DNA from: Ignavibacteria bacterium
GTDB lineage: Bacteria > Bacteroidota > Ignavibacteria > Ignavibacteriales > Melioribacteraceae
Reading direction: 5' to 3'
Assembly: GCA_003233295.1 (NCBI GenBank)
Contig: QILJ01000010.1
Coordinates: 1 to 8,436, forward strand
Length of the DNA stretch: 8,436 nt
In this document: positions 1 through 5,760 of the stretch, piece by piece
How positions within the stretch are numbered: the stretch's first letter is position 1
How the letters are laid out: each line of letters opens with the position of its first letter
The notes under the pieces: generated by a model
What the model was told of the DNA's origin: nothing
Database searches by the model: none
The model's input: the letters and a program-made list of their open reading frames with translations, nothing else
Position numbers and translations under genes: made by a program

Positions 1-1
1 A

Positions 2-1525
2 CCTCAAGAGAATTTTAATAGTGAAGGTTGGACAGAATGTTCACCGGAAACTGTTTCTGGATTCTCAGCTACGGCATACTTCTTTGCTCGTAAACTGCAA
101 GAAGATTTAAAGATCCCGATTGGATTAATTGAATCAGCATGGGGCGGGACCATGGTTGAAGCATGGACAAGCGGGGCAACACTAAAGAAAATTCCCGAAT
201 TTACAGAAATTGTAAAAATGATTGAAGCTGATAGATCGACTGAGGAAGAAAAGAAACTTGCTGTGAAAAAGGAGCTAGCTGAATGGTCTAATAAGCTTGA
301 CCAGATCATGAAAAATAGTAACGCAAAAAATCATAGTTTCCCAAATGCCGATTATAATACTGATAATTGGAAGTTGATGAAACTTCCAACTACCTGGGAA
401 AAAACCGGATTAGAATACGACGGGGTTATTTGGTTCAGTAAAGATGTGAATATTCCAAGATCATGGAAGGGTGAGGACTTAATTCTTTCGCTGGGCAGAA
501 TTAATGATTGTGATTATACCTGGTTCAATGGTAAAAAAGTTGGAAGCAATACTGATGTTGAAGTAAAAAGAGTATACAAAATTCCAGCCTCTTTGATTAA
601 ATCTGGTAAAAATAGAATTATGATTAAAGTTCTTGATGTTGGATATTCTGGTGGATTGTATGGACCAGCAGAGCAAATGAAATTATCCAACGGGGGTAAG
701 TCAATCTCTTTAGTTGGAAATTGGAAATACAAAATCGATCCCACCAATATTGATGTAAAAATAATACCGGAAAGACCTAGTCAAAATCCAAAAGTTAATA
801 ATCCAAGTGTGCTCTACAATGCTATGATACATCCATTAATCCCTTATGGAATAAGGGGAGTGATATGGTATCAGGGTTTTTCCAATGCAGATAGATCATA
901 CCAATACAGAGATCTATTCAAAACATTTATTAAAGATTGGCGCGATCTATGGGGCGAAGGAAATTTCCCATTTTTGTATGTGCAGCTTGCAAACTTGATG
1001 AAAGTAGAAACACAGCCATCTGAAAGTATTTGGGCAGAGCTGCGTGAAGCACAGGCAATGGCTTTGGAATTACCGAACACCGGTATGGCTGTAGCTATTG
1101 ATATTGGTGAAGAAGACATTCATCCTAAAAACAAACAAGATGTCGGGAAAAGATTAGCATTAATCGCATTAGCGAAAGTTTATGGAAAAGATATTCCATA
1201 CTCTGGTCCAATGTATCGATCGATGAAAGTAGAAGGGAATAAAATACTGCTTCAGTTTGACCATGTAAATAAGGGCTTGAAAATAAAGGGCGGTAAGAAA
1301 CTGAAAGGATTTGCCATAGCAGGAAATAATAAAAAATTCGTTTGGGCAAAAGCAAAAATAGATGGTGATGAAGTGATTGTATGGAATTCAAAAATTAAAA
1401 ATCCAGTTGCAGTAAGATATGCTTGGGCTCCAAATCCTATTTGTAATTTATACAACAGCGCAGATTTACCTGCTGCACCATTCCGAACGGATGATTTGCA
1501 AGGAATAACTTATGGAAAGAAATGA
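2..1525 (+). CDS. SGNH-type carbohydrate O-acetylesterase ('sialate O-acetylesterase' family), copy 1, 5' truncated by window edge
   Basis: The frame is open from base 2, so the gene enters from the left; the first internal ATG (152) is not the start, because homology to copies 2 and 3 runs continuously upstream of it (PQENFNSEGWTECSPET, IPIGLIESAWGGT). The visible part is 507 residues plus stop. The nucleophile block (GQSNM in the copies) lies outside the window. Bases about 341-745 encode the inserted beta-sandwich sugar-binding-like domain (DGVIWFSKDV, TWFNGKKVG, GGLYGPA). The Asp-His dyad is present as DIHP (Asp codon 1115-1117, His 1121-1123). The gene ends with NLYNSADLPAAPFRTD and a TYGKK tail. 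Oddities: WYQGESN is changed to WYQGFSN (TTT at 878-880), and the segment before DIHP is one residue shorter than in the copies. By family it should hydrolyse acetyl esters on a glycan outside the cytoplasm; activity is uncertain because of the motif change. Family assignment is strong; substrate is unknown. Confidence 0.9.
   Translation, partial: PQENFNSEGWTECSPETVSGFSATAYFFARKLQEDLKIPIGLIESAWGGTMVEAWTSGATLKKIPEFTEIVKMIEADRSTEEEKKLAVKKELAEWSNKLDQIMKNSNAKNHSFPNADYNTDNWKLMKLPTTWEKTGLEYDGVIWFSKDVNIPRSWKGEDLILSLGRINDCDYTWFNGKKVGSNTDVEVKRVYKIPASLIKSGKNRIMIKVLDVGYSGGLYGPAEQMKLSNGGKSISLVGNWKYKIDPTNIDVKIIPERPSQNPKVNNPSVLYNAMIHPLIPYGIRGVIWYQGFSNADRSYQYRDLFKTFIKDWRDLWGEGNFPFLYVQLANLMKVETQPSESIWAELREAQAMALELPNTGMAVAIDIGEEDIHPKNKQDVGKRLALIALAKVYGKDIPYSGPMYRSMKVEGNKILLQFDHVNKGLKIKGGKKLKGFAIAGNNKKFVWAKAKIDGDEVIVWNSKIKNPVAVRYAWAPNPICNLYNSADLPAAPFRTDDLQGITYGKK
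1331..1429 (+). repeat. Near-identical tract shared with copy 2 (partner 3448-3546)
   Basis: These 99 in-frame bases differ from 3448-3546 in copy 2 at only 3 positions by hand count, while the 99 bases just upstream (1232-1330 versus 3349-3447) differ at 32 and the 63 bases just downstream (1430-1492 versus 3547-3609) at 14. The same stretch in copy 3 (5495-5593) differs from copy 1 at 16. Synonymous sites are preserved, so protein constraint alone does not explain it. The reading as a gene-conversion tract is an inference. Confidence 0.8.
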
Positions 1526-1554
1526 AAAAGCAAAAACGGAAGTGAATACTTCTA

Positions 1555-1573
1555 TTTGGTAAGTTTTGCCAAA
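1555..1573. other. Small stem-loop between esterase copies 1 and 2
   Basis: An 8-base arm TTTGGTAA, a GTT loop and the arm TTGCCAAA can pair with one G-U pair. No T-run follows, so it does not look like an intrinsic terminator; it could be an mRNA processing or stabilising hairpin, or chance in AT-rich DNA. Confidence 0.25.
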
Positions 1574-1613
1574 ATGATTCGTGGATTTAAATAATAATAA
1601 AATTTATAGCTAA

Positions 1614-1617
1614 GAGG
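1614..1617 (+). promoter_or_regulatory. Ribosome binding site for esterase copy 2
   Basis: GAGG sits nine bases before the ATG at 1627 (bases 1618-1626 between them). It supports that start, which also gives a complete lipoprotein signal peptide. Confidence 0.6.
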
Positions 1618-1626
1618 ATAAACATC

Positions 1627-3618
1627 ATGAAAACGAAAATTTGGTTAAGAGGATTCATATACTCTTTCATATTTATTCTGCTATTTCTATTATCTGGTTG
1701 TCAAAAAACACTTTCACCAGCTAAGGATATTAAATTACTTCCGCTCTTTACTGATAACATGGTACTTCAGCAGAAACAAGACATTCCAATTTGGGGAAAA
1801 GCTGACCCAGGTGGTGAAGTTGTTGTATCACTAGATGGACAGGAGAAAAAAACGGTAGTTGATGATGAAGGTAATTGGAAAGTAAGTCTTTCTCCAATAC
1901 CTGCCGGAGGTCCGTATGAGTTAGTAATAAGTGGTGAGCAAACTCACAGGATCAAAAATGTAATGGTCGGTGAAGTTTGGGTATGTTCCGGGCAGTCAAA
2001 TATGGAAATGCCTCTAGCTGGATGGGGAATAATAAAAAACTATAAGGAAGAAATTGCAAATGCAAAATATCCAAATATTAGACTATTGATGGTAGAAAAG
2101 CACACGGCTAATACCCCACAAGAAAACTTTAACAGTGATGGTTGGAAAGAATGTTCCCCCGAAACAATTCCCGATTTTTCAGCAGTTGCATATTTCTTTG
2201 GACGTGATTTATACAATGATTTGAACGTTCCAATTGGATTGATTGAAACAGCTTGGGGTGGAACAGTAGCAGAAGCATGGACCAGTGGTCCAGCGTTAAA
2301 AAAGTTTCCAGAGTTCAAGGATATTGTGGAAAAGATAGCGGCTGATAAATCTACAGATGAAGAAAGAGCAATAGCCACAAAAAAGATGATCGCAGTTTGG
2401 CCTGATAAGATTGAAGGAATTCTAGTTAATAGCGGAACATTTAATCACGGTTTTCAAAAAGCTGATTACAATACAGATAAATGGCAGACAATGAAACTCC
2501 CAACAACATGGGAAGAAACCGGTTTAGAATATGATGGAGTTGTTTGGTTCAGTAAAGATGTTAAAGTTCCAAAGTCTTGGGAAGAAAAAGATTTGGTTCT
2601 TACATTGGGAAAGATCAATGATTATGATATCACTTGGTTCAATGGCAAAAGAGTTGGACGAGGAATTGATGTAGCTGATTTTAGAGTTTATAAAATTCCT
2701 AGAGACCTTGTTAAAGCAGGAGAAAACAGGATCACCGTACAAGTGCTTGATATCGGAAATCATGGAGGGTTATATGGTCCGGCAAATAAAATGAAATTAT
2801 CATCCAAGAATAAATCGATCTCTCTTGTCGGGAATTGGAAGTATAAAGTTGATCCAATTAGTATAGACATAAATAAATTACCGGTAAAGCCATCTCTGAA
2901 TTTCTCTCCTAACCGTCCTTCAGTATTGTATAATGGAATGATAAATCCGCTATTGCCCTATGGAATAAGAGGGGCGATCTGGTATCAGGGTGAATCTAAT
3001 GCGGGCAGAGCTTTACAATACAGATCATTATTTAAATCACTAATTAATGATTGGAGGAAAGCTTGGGGGCAGGGCGATTTTCCATTTATATTTGTGCAGC
3101 TTGCAAACTTTATGAAGAGAGTTGATAAGCCAGTGGATCAACCCTGGTCGCATTTGCGTGAAGCTCAAACAATGGCTCTTCAACTCCCGAATACTGGTAT
3201 GGCAGTTACAATTGATATTGGTAATGCAAAAGACATTCATCCCAAAAATAAACAGGATGTTGGTAAACGCTTAGCGCTAAACGCATTGGCAAAAGTGTAT
3301 GGAAAAGATATTCCGTATTCTGGTCCAATGTATAAGTCAATGAAAATTGAGGGAAGCAAAATCCGAATACAATTTACAAATACAGATAAAGGTTTAAAGA
3401 TAAAGGGGAATAAGAGACTTAAAGGATTTGCTATTGCCGGGAAAGATAAAAAATTCGTTTGGGCAAAAGCAAAAATTGATGGTGATGAAGTGGTTGTATG
3501 GAATTCTAAAATTAAAAATCCAGTTGCAGTAAGATATGCTTGGGCTTCAAATCCGGATTGTAATTTATATAACGGAGCCGATTTACCTGCATCGCCATTT
3601 AGAACAGATAGTTGGTAA
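1627..3618 (+). CDS. SGNH-type carbohydrate O-acetylesterase lipoprotein, copy 2
   Basis: A 663-residue protein. Residues 1-25 form a lipoprotein signal: a basic start (MKTKIWLR), a hydrophobic core and lipobox LSGC with Cys25, followed by QK, so membrane anchoring is expected. Residues about 37-113 are an N-terminal beta domain (LFTDNMVLQQ, IPIWGKA). The SGNH catalytic half starts at about 115, with nucleophile Ser124 in GQSNM. Residues about 270-412 are an inserted jelly-roll resembling the sugar-binding domain of GH2 enzymes (DGVVWFSKDV, ITWFNGKRVG, GGLYGPA). The catalytic domain then resumes with WYQGESN (Glu456, Asn458) and the Asp536-x-His538 dyad in DIHP. All expected catalytic motifs are intact. 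Family knowledge: such enzymes remove O-acetyl groups from sialic acids or plant polysaccharides; the split SGNH layout also recalls CAZy CE20 xyloglucan acetylesterases. The protein stops after TDSW, seven residues or so short of the TYGKK tail of the copies. Substrate is unknown. Confidence 0.92.
   Translation: MKTKIWLRGFIYSFIFILLFLLSGCQKTLSPAKDIKLLPLFTDNMVLQQKQDIPIWGKADPGGEVVVSLDGQEKKTVVDDEGNWKVSLSPIPAGGPYELVISGEQTHRIKNVMVGEVWVCSGQSNMEMPLAGWGIIKNYKEEIANAKYPNIRLLMVEKHTANTPQENFNSDGWKECSPETIPDFSAVAYFFGRDLYNDLNVPIGLIETAWGGTVAEAWTSGPALKKFPEFKDIVEKIAADKSTDEERAIATKKMIAVWPDKIEGILVNSGTFNHGFQKADYNTDKWQTMKLPTTWEETGLEYDGVVWFSKDVKVPKSWEEKDLVLTLGKINDYDITWFNGKRVGRGIDVADFRVYKIPRDLVKAGENRITVQVLDIGNHGGLYGPANKMKLSSKNKSISLVGNWKYKVDPISIDINKLPVKPSLNFSPNRPSVLYNGMINPLLPYGIRGAIWYQGESNAGRALQYRSLFKSLINDWRKAWGQGDFPFIFVQLANFMKRVDKPVDQPWSHLREAQTMALQLPNTGMAVTIDIGNAKDIHPKNKQDVGKRLALNALAKVYGKDIPYSGPMYKSMKIEGSKIRIQFTNTDKGLKIKGNKRLKGFAIAGKDKKFVWAKAKIDGDEVVVWNSKIKNPVAVRYAWASNPDCNLYNGADLPASPFRTDSW
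3448..3546 (+). repeat. Near-identical tract shared with copy 1 (partner 1331-1429)
   Basis: Partner of the 99-bp tract in copy 1: 3 mismatches to it against 17 to the matching stretch of copy 3 (5495-5593). It encodes the C-terminal strand region from KKFVWAKAKI to VRYAWA, just after the catalytic dyad. Confidence 0.8.
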
Positions 3619-3664
3619 GTGAGGAATTAATTCTTTCAGACAAGATTAACATTAGAAAAAAACT

Positions 3665-5689
3665 ATGATCATAAAAATATTTTTACAAAGAAAAACGAAA
3701 TCGCTTATGTTGATATCTTCATTAAGTTTGCTTACTATTTTAAGTTGTCAAAAATCTCCTCATCCGGCAAAGGACATTTTATTGAATCCTTTATTTACAG
3801 ATAACATGGTGCTGCAGCAAAAGCAAGACATTCCAATATGGGGAAAAGCTGAGTCTGGTGGTGAAGTAGTTGTAACTCTTAATGATCAGGAAAAGAGATG
3901 TATAGTTGATGACAAAGGTAACTGGAGAGTAGATTTAGCTCCTGTCCCAGCAGGTGGTCCGTATGAGTTAGTGATCAGCGGTGAGAAAATTGACAGAATT
4001 AAAAATGTAATGGTTGGAGAGGTTTGGGTTTGTTCCGGTCAGTCCAATATGGAAATGCCAATTGGCGGTGTAGGAAAAGTAAGTAATTACAAAGAGGAAA
4101 TAGCAAATTCAAGTTATCCAAATATAAGATTACTAAATGTTGAAAAGATCATGGCTACAACTCCTCAAGAAAAATTAGTAAGCGATGGATGGGAAGTATG
4201 TTCCCCGGAAACTACTCCAAATTTTTCTGCAGTAGCTTACTTTTTTGGACGCTATCTGTACAAAAAATTAAATGTACCGATCGGATTAATTGAAACCGCA
4301 TATGGAGGTACGTTAGTTGAAGCGTGGACGAGTGGAGCGACATTAAAAAAGATACCAGAATTTGCTGAAATTGTACAAGAAATTGAATCGGATAAAACTA
4401 CAGATAAAGAAAAAGAGATTGAGACCAAAAGAAAATTAGCAGAATGGCCGGATAAGATTGAAGAAATTCTAGTTAATAGTGGAACATTAAATCATGGTTT
4501 TCAGAATTCTGATTATAATACCAATGATTGGAAAACAATGAGACTACCGACTCTTTGGGAAGCACTTGACATTTATATTGATGGAGTCGTCTGGTTCAGT
4601 AAAGATGTGAATGTTCCCAAGTCTTGGGATGGTGAGGACTTAGAGCTTTCACTGGGAAAAATTAATGATTACGATATTACTTGGTTCAATGGTAAAAGAG
4701 TTGGAAGAGGAACTGATGTAATTGATCTTAGAGTTTACAAAATCCCTAGCTCCTTAGTGAAGATTGGGCAAAACAGAATTGTTGTACAAGTAATGGATAT
4801 TGGCGGTTCAGGAGGGTTATATGGACCAGCTAGAAAGATGAAATTATCATCAAAGAAGGGATCCATTTCTCTAGTTGGAAATTGGAAATACAAAATTGAT
4901 CCGATAAAAATTGATGTACATAAATTACCGGAGAAACAAGATCAAAATGCAGGTGTTAATCGTCCTACCGTGTTATTTAATGGAATGATAAATCCATTAT
5001 TACCATACGGAATAAGGGGCGCTATATGGTATCAAGGTGAATCGAATGTGGAAAGGGCGTATCAATATAGAAAGTTATTCAGTGCGATGATTAAAGACTG
5101 GCGCAATGTTTGGGATGAAGGGAACTTTCCATTCTATTTTGTGCAACTTGCAAACTATATGAAAGTTAAACCACAACCAGCAGATGATGCATGGGCGGAA
5201 CTTCGTGAAGCACAGACAATGGCTCTGGAATTACCGAATACCGGCATGGCAGTTACAATTGATATCGGGGAAGCTAAAGATGTTCATCCGAAAAACAAAC
5301 AGGAAGTTGGAAGACGTTTAGCCCTGAATGCATTGGCAAAAACTTATGGAAAGGATATCCCATATTCCGGACCGATGTATAAAACGATGAAAATAGATGG
5401 AGATAAGATACGTTTGAAATTTACCAATGCCGACGGAGGTTTGAAAATAAAGGATGGCAAACAACTTAAAGGTTTTGCAATTGCCGGATCGGATAAAAAA
5501 TTCGTATGGGCAAACGCAAACATAAAGGGTGACGAAGTAATTGTGTGGAGTTCTAAAATTAAAAACCCTGTGGCTGTAAGGTATGCTTGGGCAGCTAATC
5601 CGGTATGTAATTTATACAACGGAGCGGATTTACCCGCATCACCATTCAGAACAGATAATTGGAAAGGAGTCACATACGGGAAGAAGTAA
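3665..5689 (+). CDS. SGNH-type carbohydrate O-acetylesterase lipoprotein, copy 3
   Basis: A 674-residue protein with the same plan as copy 2. The N-terminus has a basic region (K4, R9, K10, K12), a hydrophobic core and a probable lipobox ILSC with Cys28, followed by QK. The ATG at 3665 is preferred over the one at 3707 because the latter would remove all positive charges from the signal peptide; no clear Shine-Dalgarno sequence precedes it. Nucleophile Ser127 lies in GQSNM, Glu459 in WYQGESN, and the dyad is Asp539-x-His541 (DVHP). The inserted beta-sandwich domain spans about residues 275-415. Its first loop differs from both sister copies (LWEALDIYID in place of TWEETGLEYD), which could alter substrate contact. 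The C-terminus carries the WKGVTYGKK tail. The protein is expected on the membrane surface, deacetylating an unknown glycan. It lies 46 bases after copy 2, so co-transcription is likely. Confidence 0.92.
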   Translation: MIIKIFLQRKTKSLMLISSLSLLTILSCQKSPHPAKDILLNPLFTDNMVLQQKQDIPIWGKAESGGEVVVTLNDQEKRCIVDDKGNWRVDLAPVPAGGPYELVISGEKIDRIKNVMVGEVWVCSGQSNMEMPIGGVGKVSNYKEEIANSSYPNIRLLNVEKIMATTPQEKLVSDGWEVCSPETTPNFSAVAYFFGRYLYKKLNVPIGLIETAYGGTLVEAWTSGATLKKIPEFAEIVQEIESDKTTDKEKEIETKRKLAEWPDKIEEILVNSGTLNHGFQNSDYNTNDWKTMRLPTLWEALDIYIDGVVWFSKDVNVPKSWDGEDLELSLGKINDYDITWFNGKRVGRGTDVIDLRVYKIPSSLVKIGQNRIVVQVMDIGGSGGLYGPARKMKLSSKKGSISLVGNWKYKIDPIKIDVHKLPEKQDQNAGVNRPTVLFNGMINPLLPYGIRGAIWYQGESNVERAYQYRKLFSAMIKDWRNVWDEGNFPFYFVQLANYMKVKPQPADDAWAELREAQTMALELPNTGMAVTIDIGEAKDVHPKNKQEVGRRLALNALAKTYGKDIPYSGPMYKTMKIDGDKIRLKFTNADGGLKIKDGKQLKGFAIAGSDKKFVWANANIKGDEVIVWSSKIKNPVAVRYAWAANPVCNLYNGADLPASPFRTDNWKGVTYGKK

Positions 5690-5749
5690 ATGAATTATAA
5701 ATGAAAAAGTTGGTCAAATAAGATATTGCAAATAAATATTTAAATAATC

Positions 5750-5755
5750 GGGAGA
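5750..5755 (+). promoter_or_regulatory. Ribosome binding site for the GH38 gene
   Basis: GGGAGA lies five bases before the ATG at 5761. It is the best Shine-Dalgarno match in the window and favours 5761 over the internal ATG at 5851, although the later start would give a more conventional signal peptide. Confidence 0.6.
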
Positions 5756-5760
5756 TAATT

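Noticed and set aside
878..880. Copy 1 as a pseudogene because of the E-to-F change
   Set aside because: The frame is intact to the normal C-terminus and the other visible motifs (Asn of the block, Asp-His dyad) are kept, so decay is not supported.
152..1525. Reading copy 1 as a complete 457-residue gene starting at ATG 152
   Set aside because: The frame is open to the window edge, and the residues before 152 match copies 2 and 3, so the true start is upstream.
1539..1552. GAAGT-GAAT-ACTTC hairpin after copy 1 as a terminator
   Set aside because: The stem is only five base pairs with low G+C, and no T-run follows.
2040..2378. Minus-strand open frames inside the esterase genes (for example 2040-2378 and 5344-5673)
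   Set aside because: They lie antisense to conserved coding sequence, recur at equivalent places in the paralogues, and have no plausible ribosome site or domain.
3624..3633. GAATTAATTC palindrome between copies 2 and 3 as an operator
   Set aside because: A ten-base AT-rich palindrome is expected by chance here and has no second copy in the other gaps.
5690..5760. A promoter in front of the GH38 gene
   Set aside because: The gap is AT-rich, and I could not find a convincing sigma-70 or Bacteroidota-type -33/-7 pair; read-through from the esterase genes is the simpler view.
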